Source: Nilaparvata lugens
Lineage: Eukaryota > Arthropoda > Insecta > Hemiptera > Delphacidae
NCBI RefSeq assembly: GCF_014356525.2
Contig: NC_052509.1
Location: 36,576,001 to 36,640,000 of the forward strand
Direction: 5' to 3'
DNA: 64,000 nucleotides
The number at the start of each line of letters is the position of its first letter. Position 1 is the first letter of the stretch. The position numbers and the translations under genes are program-made. Of the stretch, positions 1-10,600 are shown piece by piece. A model generated the notes under the pieces. That model was given only the letters and a program-made list of their open reading frames with translations. It was not told the origin of the DNA and did not search any database.

Positions 1-104
1 GTGAGTACTCCAACCGTTTTTGAAACTTTTTGATGCTCGTTGGGTTTTTCACGTATTATCTGTCTGAACGTTAATTTCTTTACGTGTCTAAAACCAAGGA
101 ATTG

Positions 105-331
105 TGATGAATAAGAAGAAGAACAAGAAGACGGAGAAGAAGGAGGAAGAAAAGACGAGAAAGAAGAAAGATATGTACTAGGAAGAGGACAACTAGATGG
201 AGGAGGAGGAGAAGAGGAGGATATGAGGAAAAAAGAGAAGGAGGAGATGGATATTGGAGAAAATGAAAAAGGAGAAAAAAGGGATCTGGAGAAAAAGTAG
301 AAGGTGTAGAAGAAGGAGGAGAAGGGATTTA
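105..331. repeat. Purine-rich (GA) low-complexity tract
   Basis: Nearly continuous A/G on the + strand with irregular GAA, GGA and GAGGA units and only scattered pyrimidines. No reading frame with protein character. Similar tracts recur through the window, so this is a genome-wide habit of this DNA. It could adopt triplex structure, but nothing here shows that it does. Confidence 0.85.
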
Positions 332-1175
332 TTCTCGTCCATCGGTTCGCGGTGATTACTTTATGCTCCAACACTTTTTCGAAACGGTGTGATAAAGAAG
401 TAACGAAAAGTTGCAAATAATAAAAAATACTCGTTTCTGTCAAGCAGAACTCGTAAGATGTAGGAACTGTAACTGACAAGTTTATCTCTTGGATAAGTAA
501 GTAACTGGATGTATCAGTCCATGCATCAGAAATCAGCAGGGGGTCTTCACATTGGCTTGAGCTCCTAGCTCATTCAGTACTACATTTCCTGGTAACGTCT
601 CTCACTAACTTAGTTCTATCGATCAGTAACTCAGTGTTACTGTATTTTAATCATGTTTTCTTAGTAGAATGACGCAGTTTAGTTGTTGATAAATTGTTGC
701 ATGGACACAATTGAAATTAGAATGGACTCTCTATTTGTTTCTATAAACGTGAGTCTCATGCTTCGCGTGATAAAAGAATCACATCCTCGCGTAAATAGAT
801 GTGAATGCATGGGAAATCGGCCACGACCTTAATTTCGATAGGAGGAAAAGAGGAAACAAGGGAAAGAAGGAAAGAACACAGTGAACCAGAGAATCTGTTG
901 ATTTTTCAATGTGCAGTTCATTAGGTAATTACAAGAATTAGTGAATAGAAATAACATAAATTATTGCTAGACATGAAGATTCCTAATATCATTCATTTTC
1001 CAAGTTGCTATTTTGTTCAATAATGTTATTATTGCACGTTTATTTTCAGGTGAGTGAATATTCTGGGACTTTCTGAAATGAGAAGAGTAGCCTACTAGTC
1101 GAGAATGCACGTACGTATTTAAAATATTATGATTAAATCTAAACCACAATTATTTTACTTCACTCCATCTGTTTT
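332..1175. other. AT-rich DNA without recognisable features
   Basis: Short spurious reading frames only. I see no repeat that recurs elsewhere in the window, no RNA gene and no convincing regulatory element. Confidence 0.6.
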
Positions 1176-1305
1176 TACTTTCCTTGCCCCACTACCATAT
1201 GTAAGGAAAGTATTGCTTTACAAAAAAAATTAAGGTACCCCAATTTCAAGTTTTCTATACGTTTCAAGGTCCCCTGAGTCCAAAAACATGATTTTTGGGT
1301 GTTGG

Positions 1306-1318
1306 TCTGTGTGTGTGT

Positions 1319-1357
<39 letters not shown>

Positions 1358-1361
1358 TATG
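1306..1361. repeat. (TG)n microsatellite inside F1 copy 1
   Basis: TG dinucleotide run interrupted by TATG steps. It sits at the same internal position as the (GT)n at 35512 and, in reverse orientation, the (CA)n at 50899, so it belongs to the element. Confidence 0.95.
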
Positions 1362-1486
1362 TCTGTGAACACGATAACTCCATTCCTAATTAACCGATTG
1401 ACTTGAAATTTTAAACTTAAGGTCCTTATACCATGAGGACCCGACAATAAGAAATTCAATAAAATTCAATTCAAGATGGCGGAAAA

Positions 1487-1950
1487 AATGGCGGATAATT
1501 ACTAAAAAACCATGTTTTTCACGATTTTCTCAAAAACGGCTCTAACGATTTTCTTTAAATTAATACCATGGATAGCTATTTATAAGCCCTATCAACTGAC
1601 ATGAGTCTTATTTCTAGGAAAATTGCAGGAGCTGCGTAATATTATCGAGAAAAATGGCGGATAATTACTAAAAAACCATGTTTTTCACGATTTTCTCGAA
1701 AACGGCTCTAACGATTTTCTTCAAATTTATACCATGGATAGCTATTTATAAGCCCTATCAACTGACATGAGTCTTATTTCTAGGAAAATTGCAGGAGCTG
1801 CGTAATATTCTCGAGAAAAATGGCGGATAATTACTGAAAAACCATGTTTTTCACGATTTTCTCAAAAATTACTCGACTGATTTATTTCAAATTCATACTC
1901 CGTATAGTTATTTATCAGCCCCATCAACTGGCATGAGTCTCCTCTCTGGG
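1487..1950 (+). repeat. 166-bp tandem repeat within F1 copy 1
   Basis: The start of the unit (ATGGCGGATAATTACT) occurs at 1488, 1654 and 1820, exactly 166 bases apart. The first two units are almost identical and the third diverges after about 50 bases. Each unit contains an AAAACGGCTCTAACGATTTT-like motif that also occurs in the Helitrons of this window. The other F1 copies carry this segment once. Confidence 0.9.
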
Positions 1951-2309
1951 AAACTAATGGGGGGTTCACCTCATCCTTGAGAAATGTACTTTGTAACCTC
2001 CTTCTCGTGCATGAGGTAGGTAGGTAGAGCAGTCTATAAAAATAACACATAGTCGAGATATTTCATCTGTAGAACAGCTGTTTTGACGACTTTTAAAAAA
2101 TCATCGGATTTCACAATTTACACAAAGGAAAAAGTACTCTGAAAACAATAATTATATACACACATATACAGTAGTCCGATCGTAGTTTCAAATAATTATG
2201 TTGCCGCCAATCGTCATTATGTTATTTCTCTAAATTATTATCGTTTAAGAATGAGGCTCCCAGTTCAATGAGCAAGGAAAGTTGTGTGAGTGTACCACAC
2301 CAGATTTTT

Positions 2310-2837
2310 TCTTAATACCAGACATTTTTCTGCTGTATTTGGAAGTATTTCATCAAAATTCTGGATTTGATGAACGTGATTTTCATTCTGTTACTTGAAA
2401 CAAATCCATTAGCGAGCTTTTGAGATGCATAGTGAAGTGAAATATTATACATAGTTACTGTCAGATATGAAACGAATTTTCCCATAATCTCTAAGATTAT
2501 GCCTACACCTTATGTCTATACATAGAAACCATGCCAAACCCCTGTTTCAACCATAAATGTGAGAAGTGATAGCTTATTCTCAAACAATTAGGTATTTAAG
2601 GACATTTTTTTCTATACCTATTCATTTTCAGGAGACGATTTAACATCATGTGTTTCAAACCATATGCATAGAATTACATTATATGCGTTTTGATAATACT
2701 GCAATCTCTTGGTATAAAATATATGATTATAGTCAGATGAAGCTAATGGAGATTGGTCTGGATGTATAAAAATTGAACTTTGACGACCACCCCCCCCACT
2801 TTCGAAATAATTGGCTTCTGAAATTTGGAGCCACCTT
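2310..2837. other. AT-rich DNA without recognisable features
   Basis: No long reading frame, no repeat shared with the rest of the window, no RNA gene seen. Confidence 0.55.
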
Positions 2838-3660
2838 GATAAATCAAATCAAATCAATTTATTTTTCCACATTGCATTACAAAAAAAATGTAAAATTCAT
2901 AAATTCAATTATAAATAGAATACATAAATTGAAATAGAAAATGATACATTATTACATTAATGCTAGTACATAGATGGCGTGGAATTCCCCCAAGGATACT
3001 ATACGTCTGTGAATGGGGGAGAGTTCTTGCATGAAAATAGAGTAACATGTATCTTTATCTGTGCTATGAACTATTAACTTTATGTTCTATAGAATCTATA
3101 TAAGTAAATGTAACTGCTGTTTATAGTTTATTCATAAAAATACGTGATCAATAGCAGAGCAGAGTTGATTATAAATTTACAAGTGGGAGAGCAAGGGAAC
3201 CTAAGATCAGCAATGAAGCGAAAAAGTTATATTTTAATTAAATTGAGCTGGTAAGTTATACTACATGTACGGTGAATGGAGCAGTTCCTCAGTTCCAATC
3301 CAGCCTATGCCAAAAAGACACCCGACCAACCTACTTTTATACACCACGTCGCTGCAATTCTCAGCCTCCCTGATGACGTCCGGCAAATTCCTATAGATAA
3401 TTTGAGCTAGGTAGTATGGTGATTTGAGTTCTATTCCATGCATTAATCTAGGTGTTGAATATCCATGGTTGTTCCTGAGTCGTGCTTGATAATTGTGTTG
3501 TATATTAGCAAATAGGTTTATTTTATTTTTCCTTATATATGTGAGAATTGTTTTTATAAATAACTGTCTTAGATTGAGCTCAGGGAAGTCCGAGAGAGTC
3601 CATACAACATCCTTCTAAGCCTCTTTTTGACACATTGAATATGGGGAAGACCAACAGATT
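2838..3660 (-). pseudogene. LINE relic: RT C-terminus and 3' end, minus strand
   Basis: Read on the minus strand, the segment gives a degenerate C-terminal end of a non-LTR retrotransposon reverse transcriptase. One frame contains KKRLRRMLYGLSRT. After a frameshift near 3590 it continues with SDFPELNLRQLFIKTI and then RLRNNHGYSTPRL and SPYYLAQIIYRNLPDVI, ending at a stop near 3261. This matches the usual layout of such C-termini: a basic QK(R)..R..IL block, then R..H.ty.tr, then SP.Y....iyN.LP. The same blocks recur in the relic at 4001. The 3' side (2838-2880) has AATAAATTGATTTGATTTG on the minus strand, a repetitive tail typical of LINE ends. Truncated at the 5' side and broken by at least one frameshift. 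Clade not assigned. Confidence 0.6.
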
Positions 3661-4000
3661 AACATATAAGACCAACAGATTAACAGCTAATCGTTTTTTG
3701 AGCTCTCAAAAGTTGATTGATGTGATCAGTTATTCAATATTACTACATAACGTTTTTTTCTCTATGATGTAATCAATCACACTTGTCAATCCGAAGTTAT
3801 TTGGCAGACAAAAAAACTTTGATACTTTCGAAATGTATCTCCTGGCAATCATCCAGTTCATAATTATTGGTAATGCTCTTTTATTTGATTACCAATTATT
3901 CATCAAATTCGTGACCGGAATTCTTCATGGCTTTTCAACCAAATTATTGTGAAGTGATTGGTTCCGCGGTTAGTATGTTTCAAACTCTCAAGATACATGA

Positions 4001-4618
4001 ATGGGCCTCAAATATCTTGGTATATGGATCGATGAGTGTCTCAAATGGGACATACATGTAAACTTCCTATGTAAGAGACTAAAATACCTATCTTATGAAT
4101 TTTATAAATTGAAAAATGTGTTATCTTTCTCAGAATGTAAACAGGTATATACGGCACTTGTAGAATCCCTAATGCGATATGGTTTAATAGTTTGGGGTGG
4201 GACTCTCGATACCTATATTAAAAACCTTTTTCTAATACAAAAATTCATCATAAAGACAATTTTAAAGAAACCTAGAACTCATGATACTAAAATTTTGTTC
4301 AGTGAATTTGATGTTAAAACTATACGACAGTTATGTCTTAGTTGCATAACAAATTACAGTTTTAAATACGAGCATAATTTCCCACTAGCCGATTACATAA
4401 ATTATAATCTTAGACCTAACACAATAAGAAAATATGAAATATATAACACCAACTCAGCTCTTCTTAGAAGGCAACTTTACTACATTAGCAGTAAATTCAT
4501 AAATATACTAGTAAGTGAATTTCCACTTAATGATTTCCGAAATAATAAACACAGAAAAAGAGCCATAGAGGCATGGCTGAACTTGAATTATTTCCAATCG
4601 TTGACTTTTATACAATAA
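4001..4618 (+). CDS. Non-LTR retrotransposon reverse transcriptase, C-terminal fragment (205 aa)
   Basis: Open frame for the last part of a LINE reverse transcriptase, the enzyme that copies element RNA into DNA at the target site. Visible landmarks are KYLGIWID (residues 4-11, the YLG block at the end of the RT fold), SLMRYGLIVWGG (56-67, typical thumb helix) and IQKFIIKTILKKPRT (79-93, the basic Q(K).a.R.il block found after the RT domain in Jockey/CR1-like elements). An in-frame TGA lies directly before the ATG, so this is a 5'-truncated or broken copy and the ATG is not a true start. The RT catalytic part (F/YADD) and the endonuclease are absent. The frame is followed by about 350 bp of AT-rich 3' untranslated sequence. 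Codon use is AT-rich like its surroundings. Clade not assigned. A second relic with the same block order lies just upstream on the opposite strand. Confidence 0.75.
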   Translation: MGLKYLGIWIDECLKWDIHVNFLCKRLKYLSYEFYKLKNVLSFSECKQVYTALVESLMRYGLIVWGGTLDTYIKNLFLIQKFIIKTILKKPRTHDTKILFSEFDVKTIRQLCLSCITNYSFKYEHNFPLADYINYNLRPNTIRKYEIYNTNSALLRRQLYYISSKFINILVSEFPLNDFRNNKHRKRAIEAWLNLNYFQSLTFIQ

Positions 4619-4972
4619 TCAACTTCATATTATAAATTATATTTTCGAACACTTCATACGCTAAATTCAAGTTTATATATTACATCCCTGATTAAGCTGA
4701 TTTACGACTCACACTGGCGCACAAGGAATCTTCCTTTTGCCGGTGTTTTTGCCTCACCTACTGTACTTATGCATGTGAATATAAATTGAATCTTCATTTT
4801 ATAACTATTATCTATAATATAAAGGATATAATTTCGTTATTATATCTAATTAAATAAATGTATGTATCTTGGTTTAAGTGCAGTAGCATATACTTATATT
4901 TATTTTTTGTAAAGCTTTTTTGTATTTTGTTTTTGGCAAAAAAAATAAATAAATTCATTCATTCAATTCATT
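4619..4972 (+). mobile_element. 3' UTR and tail of the 4001 LINE fragment
   Basis: Directly follows the stop codon, is AT-rich and ends in TTTGGCAAAAAAAATAAATA followed by ATTCATTCATTC. An A-rich stretch plus short tandem units is the usual 3' terminus of a LINE. I could not identify flanking target-site duplications. Confidence 0.6.
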
Positions 4973-6600
4973 TTAGTTGAAAACTTCCTATGTTATATTA
5001 TTAATGAATGTTATCTAGAAAAAAAGTTGTAAAAAAGAAAATTGGTAAGTACTAGTAGATCAATTCAGGAAACTATTGAGTAGATCTGGTAATTACATCA
5101 GAGAGCATGAGTATTATTTTTCTACATTCAGAAGTGAGAAAATCATCTGATTTGAATCTCTTGTCGAATGAAGTGCAAAATATTGAACAGAAGACTTCTG
5201 ATTGAATCATGACCGACAAAGCTGAAATGAAATAATGTGTTGTGGAAGGAGTTTACAGTTTGTGCAAATTATCGCAATTTGACACGCCCCTGACTTAGCA
5301 GTAGCAGCACGCATCCCTTCAATGACTCAATATTGAAGAGTGGAGTAATAGTCTGTTTGATTGATACGAGAGTGCAGTAAGTTAATAGAGGGCAATTGGT
5401 GAAATGACTGGTGTTGGCTAACTGTAATGACCGATATCAGTGAATAAAGAACATTCGCGGGCTAATGCAAATAATTGGCTGCTGGTGGAAAATGGACGCG
5501 GTCTTCTTCTTCTTCTTCTTCTTCTTCTTCTTCTTCTTCTTCTTCTTCTTCTACTTCTTCTTCTTCTTTATTTGTATGAATTTATCTGTTTAAAGGCTCG
5601 ACGAATATATTTTCCAAATTTGAAGATGATTGATTAGACGTTCAAATGTTATTGTAGGACATACGGACAAACAAATAAACAGCCACACAACAATTTTGGC
5701 CTTGTGTCAAAAGTAAGAGCTCGCTAACGCTCGTTCAACAATTCACACAAATTTTAATTATTGTCCTCCAAGAATTGTTCACTCTCTCGTAGTGATAAGC
5801 TATAGGGCAATCTTTAAATCCTTATATCCGAAAATGGTAAATTTGGAAAAGTCTTAATATCAATAGATTGATTCTACTTTTGACACAGGCATTCGAGGAG
5901 TCCTCAATGTATGTAATATCATATTCTGTGCAATTGTTCCTTCCACTATTCTGGAGAACAGGAGAATTTTAGTTTCGATGGAAGCTGATATGTGCTTTCA
6001 TTAAGAGCATATGGGACATGTTAGGAAGTATTCAATAGTATCAAATTTGCAATCGTAGTCTTTCATTTATGCTGCTTTGAAGAATTCGAATATTTAAATT
6101 GAAATTCTTTTTGTTCAAATGTCTCTTACATCTCCTTAATATGTTTATAATTAACATGAGCTCCCCATAAATCTCGTGAGTTGAGGTACACAACGTGAGC
6201 AGTACCTACAACAAAACACGGCAACTGCAAATCTAGATTAAACATAAGGGCTCACCTGCCTAGGGCGGATAATAAGATATGCGCATTTGCTTGGCGTACT
6301 ACATACTCGCAGGGGCATGCACTAGCCGCAAGGACAGACCCAAAGGAGAGACGAGCAGTCCGCTCTAGAACATTCTGCATTCTAAATTATTATGGAACGT
6401 GGACTACAATCTCTGGAAATCCAACAATTCTCTCGTGGTTTGTTCCATTGAGATCCTTCAATTTTAAAAAAGCGTATTACATAATTTTTTGCCGTATTTG
6501 TACTGAGGCACTGGTTCAGACCTTGTGAAAGACTACAGTAATTATTGACAAGAGTTTCTACTGTCAGAAACTAACAATTACTGTCTGAGATCCAATTTAG
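4973..6600. other. AT-rich DNA; only a (CTT)n block
   Basis: Apart from the (CTT)n array at 5502-5568 I see no gene or recurring repeat. A somewhat less AT-rich patch lies at 6185-6370, with no recognisable motif. Confidence 0.5.
5502..5568. repeat. (CTT)n microsatellite
   Basis: About 22 CTT units with one CTA interruption. It produces a meaningless poly-leucine frame. Confidence 0.97.
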
Positions 6601-6624
6601 TAATTCTAGACAGATTTTTGATAC

Positions 6625-8153
6625 TATAGTTTGTGTAAAATAAGTTGAGACTTGGCCCTCCATCCCAAGAAATTACAGGGTTGCCAAATGGTGTAAAATT
6701 GCAACTTTCTCAAATTTCCTATTCAACGTCAGAATTGGATGTAGAATATCATTCCCGATATCCTAGTAGTGCTAGAGAAATTTAAGGATAAGTTAGAAGG
6801 ATCAAAAGGAAATTTAACTTTTATGATAAAATTGGAAACATCGCGAAAATTTGTTTTTCTTTTGAATCTCCCTTCTCTTAGAATCATGGGGCGTCGTAAT
6901 GCATAATTATTTTATATAAAATTATCGGGGAGAATGTGTCCTTTCTATTGGTGTCTAATAATTTTTATCCGACATATAGTTATTTTTTTAATTAATGTTT
7001 ATGTTCGTCAATGTCGAGACATTTTGAGCATAAAACATGAAATTTTCGATATTCTAGAAACTTTTTTGTTCCAAAAGATGAGTAGGTGGTGAAAGCGAGA
7101 AAGTTCCTAAGAAATAATTGAAATTATTTTTCCAATTGTCAAACGTACTCGGAACAACGTATTTTGGCCTCTCAGGATTTTCAAAGTCAAGGATAGCGGC
7201 TGAATGGTGTGCCACCATAGGCTAGAGTAGCTGGGATCAACAATAACAAAATACAGAACGATTGAAAAATTCAGCAACTACAAGCCACATTATTATAAAA
7301 TAGTGAAAATGACAACCTCGCCTCGAATAATCCAAGCAGTGTTTAATCAAAGTTAGTAGACAGTTAGTCTACTAACGTTGGTGTTTCATTACATCCTTTC
7401 TAGAGGCAATCAGCTGCTTACGTTTGAAATAATTCATCAAATATCTCGTAAATTTCCAGCTTTTAGCATACAATTTGGTACACAATGCATACCATGCAGC
7501 CGCCCTTCGAATTTTAAAATTCCTTGGATTTCAATTATTTCTGAGAATTCTAGACAGATTTTTGATACTATAGTTTGTGTAAAATAAGTTGAGACTTGGC
7601 CCTCCATCCCAAGAAATTACAGGGTTGCCAAATGGTGTAAAATTGCAACGTTCTCAAATTTCCTATTCAACGTCAGAAACTTTCTAGATTTCACTACCCA
7701 CTTATCTTTTGAAACAAAAATGTTTCCAGCATGTCGAAAATTTAATTTTTTCTGCTTGAAATGTCTCGTTATTGACGAACATAATCATTAATTAAAAAAT
7801 AACTATAGGTCTGATAAAAATTAATCGGACCCCAATAGAAAGGACACAGTCTACCCGTTAATTTGATATAAAATTATCACGAATTACTACGCCCCATGAT
7901 TCTGAGAGAAGTGATATTCAAAAGAAAAACAAATTTCCGCGATTTTTCCAATTTTATCATAAAAGTTAAATTTTCTTCTAATCCTTCAAACCTGGATCTT
8001 TTCTAGCACTACTAGGATATAGGGAATGATATTCTACATCCAATTCTGATGTTGAATAGGAAATTTGAAAAAGTTGCAATTTTACACGAATTGGCAACCA
8101 TGCAATTTCTTCGGATGGAGGGCCAAGTCTCAACTTATTTTATACAAACTATA
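6625..8153. mobile_element. Long-armed foldback element (about 1.5 kb)
   Basis: The two ends are inverted copies of each other. The left arm runs from 6625 (TATAGTTTGTGTAAAATAAG) to about 7130. The right arm runs from about 7680 to 8153 and ends with the reverse complement. Landmarks such as AGTAGTGCTAGA, GGGGCGTCGTAAT and TTGACGAACATAA appear in opposite orientation in both arms. Arms are about 500 bp and clearly diverged from each other. The centre (about 7130-7545) is non-coding, so this is a non-autonomous foldback/MITE-like element. Its left arm contains the breakpoint of the large tandem duplication, so the second copy (10601-12017 region) lacks the left end. Confidence 0.75.
7547..7678 (+). 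repeat. About 132-bp segment present in unit A, absent in unit B
   Basis: The sequence from ATTCTAGACAGATTTTTG to CAACGTCAGAAA is nearly identical to 6603-6735, the outer end of the foldback left arm, in the same orientation. In unit B the flanks join directly (near 11396). It is either a copy of the arm end inserted into A or a deletion from B. Confidence 0.85.
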
Positions 8154-9000
8154 AGAGGTGATACTACTTATCTGCTGTACGAATACTGTCATGTAAACAT
8201 TGAAAACATTATTAGGATTTTACTGTGGATGCAAATAATGTCATTACCGTAATTAACTCAATGTAGTAGTTCCTGTATAGGAACAATAATTACTGTAAAG
8301 TAATTTTAGACGGATTTCTGATTATTAAAATTCTAATAATAATATTTCTTTTTAAAATAACCAGAAACTGGGCTTCATAAAGGAACAGATTGCTAATTAT
8401 TTTGCTAGAACAACCATTCATTTCATTGCGATTACTCCCATTTGAGAGCTATGGGAACGCAAGGTTCAGATAAAGAAAAAATTTCACATATTGGGCTCGG
8501 GTCTCAAGATATTCAAGATTAGAAGTGTTATTGACGGGCAAGATTATGTAATTCACGGACATCTGACATTGCTCATGGATATCATAGATATCAAGAAACT
8601 TTGTGTCTACAACGTAACTGGAAATGCATCATTGTATAGCCCACAAGCAACGACGGTCTAGGAGTATTTCTTGATTTATGTTTCTGTGTAATTATTATTA
8701 TTAACGACAATTTTCTCTCTAATAGGGTGGGGATTATATACTGTCACAGCGCTTCTTAAGAAAAAAGTAGTAAATTATATAGAACATAAGTCGATTAGAT
8801 ATTTCCTTTAATGTTATGCTTTTTTGCTGGATATTTCTCCAAGATGAATTCAGTCGAAAAACTAGTTTCTATCTTTGATTCTGTTCACGCAATCAATCCG
8901 ATAATAAACGATTGATCACAAAAAACAGAACATCTTTGTAAATGAGCGACCACCAAGAAATTCGAAGTGATTTGTGTGAGAAAAGTATGTACTTCCTTAT

Positions 9001-9024
9001 ATAAATACTTATATAAGTATTTAT
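9001..9024. repeat. 24-bp perfect palindrome
   Basis: ATAAATACTTAT followed by its exact reverse complement. The same palindrome is kept at 12723-12746 in the duplicate unit. No function is implied. Confidence 0.9.
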
Positions 9025-10329
9025 GTCACAAGATTCCTGATTCATAGAACAGGCACGGCGATCAAACTTCCAAACCAGTTACTATTATATCTTCAATAGT
9101 GGAGAATTTCTTGATTTGCTGTTTATTCTAGGAGGAAAGCTTGTATAAAGTGAAATAATAGTACTGTATATAAATTGATTCCATGAGAAAACATGATTTA
9201 GGGTTCAAAAGGTTTGAGTATTGAATCAAGTATAGAAACGGTTTTGAAATGAGGCCTTTACGCGTATAATGTCGAAGTTCACTTTTTTTGATATAACAGA
9301 ATAGTCTTGATTATTGAGTGACCTTCCATCCGATCCGTTTTCCTTAATATGAATGTATAATATTCTTCCAATATCAATTCCATATAGATTTGAATTCAAT
9401 TCGGATGAATCAATGTTTTTATAATTTTTTCAAATTTCTACGTTCGTAACTTCAATTTCATTGTTACCTGTCCCGCTGGCCTCCTACTCTACCTAGATCG
9501 GTTTCTACTCTACCAAATAGTACCAAATTCGCTTGAAAATTATAAATTTTGACATAGCTATATAGATCATTCTAAAAGAATTTTTATCGATTATGACTCA
9601 AAAATCATCTCAACACTGTAAGATTGTTCAGTTTTCACTAGAAGCTCTTCTAAATAACCCATGGGTAATTAGGGAAGGGGGAGTTCCCTTCTCCAGGCAT
9701 GCATAGCGATTTTTCTTTGCTGATAATAGTGTTACCTATGAACACCAGTATTATTGTGCATGGGAAATGGGAATGGTGATTAAGAGGCATGTTTGATTCT
9801 TCCATTATAAAATACATTCATAATTGAAATAAGTCATTGAAGAAATTCAAAAATAATTTAGTAGTCTGCCTATAAATATTATTATGATGTTGAACAGGCC
9901 TCACACAGGCTTTGAATTTTACAACACAAGTGTCAGTTTCATAGCATAAAAGCTCATTAAGTAACAGCTTTCTTCTGTAACCTATCACTCGTTTGCAATA
10001 CAAATATTTTTGAAACTCATCCAGAATGATTTGCGTTTTGTAGCTGAAGTTCCTTCAGTTGAATAGGCTTTAACAAGTTCAGGTACAATATAGACAGGCG
10101 ATCACTGACGAATTCAAAAGCGCTCAATCAGAATAATGACGGACGTCTAGTTTGAAAAGAGGTTCGATTGAATCACGAAAGAGCCTTGTTTGGTTTGTTT
10201 TGAGAGCAAGATGGATTTGTAAATACAGTACTTTAATACTAATATACTTACGCACAAGCTATACTTTGAAGGAATACAATTTTCAAAGTTTATACTACAT
10301 TTAAAGTCATCAATATTATTATGTAGGAA

Positions 10330-10595
10330 TTAAATCAACAGGAATAAGATTAAAGGGCGGAAAAAAGAAAAAAATTGAGAGGAAGTGGAAAGAGAAGAGG
10401 TGAGAGTGAAAAAATTGAAAGGAGGATAACAAGCAGAATAAAAAGTGCGAAAGTGCGAAGGATGATGGAAATGGAGAGAAATCGGAGTCAATGAAAGTGA
10501 GAAAGTGGGCAGAGTCAAAAAAGGACGAGTAGAAGGACGAGGAGGAAAAGAGGGAGAATGATCAGGGGCTCCCAGAGATGGAAGAGATTGGGATC
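10330..10595. repeat. Purine-rich tract at end of unit A
   Basis: A/G-rich stretch, irregular. The matching tract in unit B begins near 14050 and continues beyond the duplication to about 14530, where it is longest. Confidence 0.8.
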
Positions 10596-10600
10596 GAGAA

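Larger units (their letters stand above)
1176..2309 (+). mobile_element. F1 repeat element, copy 1 (full-length type)
   Basis: Non-coding dispersed repeat found at six places in this window. In this orientation it opens with ACTTTCCTTGCC followed by GGTAAGGAAAGT-like sequence, carries an internal (TG)n block, then AAGATGGCGG-containing sequence, and closes with GGAAAGTTGTGTGAG and a terminus reading CACACCAGATTTTTT. This copy is unusual because its centre is expanded into tandem copies of a 166-bp unit (1487-1950). No transposase reading frame is visible, so it is a non-autonomous element or a decayed repeat. Other copies: 35383-36240, the split foldback 35106-37831, 50270-51256 (minus) and 55006-55602 (truncated). 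Confidence 0.75.
6747..10600 (+). repeat. Tandem segmental duplication, unit A (about 3.85 kb)
   Basis: This unit is followed immediately by a second copy (unit B, 10601-14317). The copies align throughout with only occasional substitutions and small indels by eye. Shared landmarks include the 24-bp palindrome at 9001 (12723 in B), the purine-rich tract at 10330 (14076 in B) and the text ending GAAGAGATTGGGATCGAGAA. Unit A is longer by a segment of about 130 bp at 7547-7678. No gene is contained in the unit. Confidence 0.93.

Noticed and set aside
1..10. Window opens with GTGAGTACTC, a textbook 5' splice donor
   Set aside because: One donor-like string occurs often by chance and nothing upstream can be seen. 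No exon pair was found in the window.
7378..7587. 69-aa frame duplicated at 11229-11432
   Set aside because: Apparent conservation comes from the segmental duplication, and the frame lies in the foldback centre/arm. It ends differently in the two units.
9818..10003. 61-aa minus-strand frame duplicated at 13541-13726
   Set aside because: Same reason: duplicated DNA, not evidence of selection on protein.
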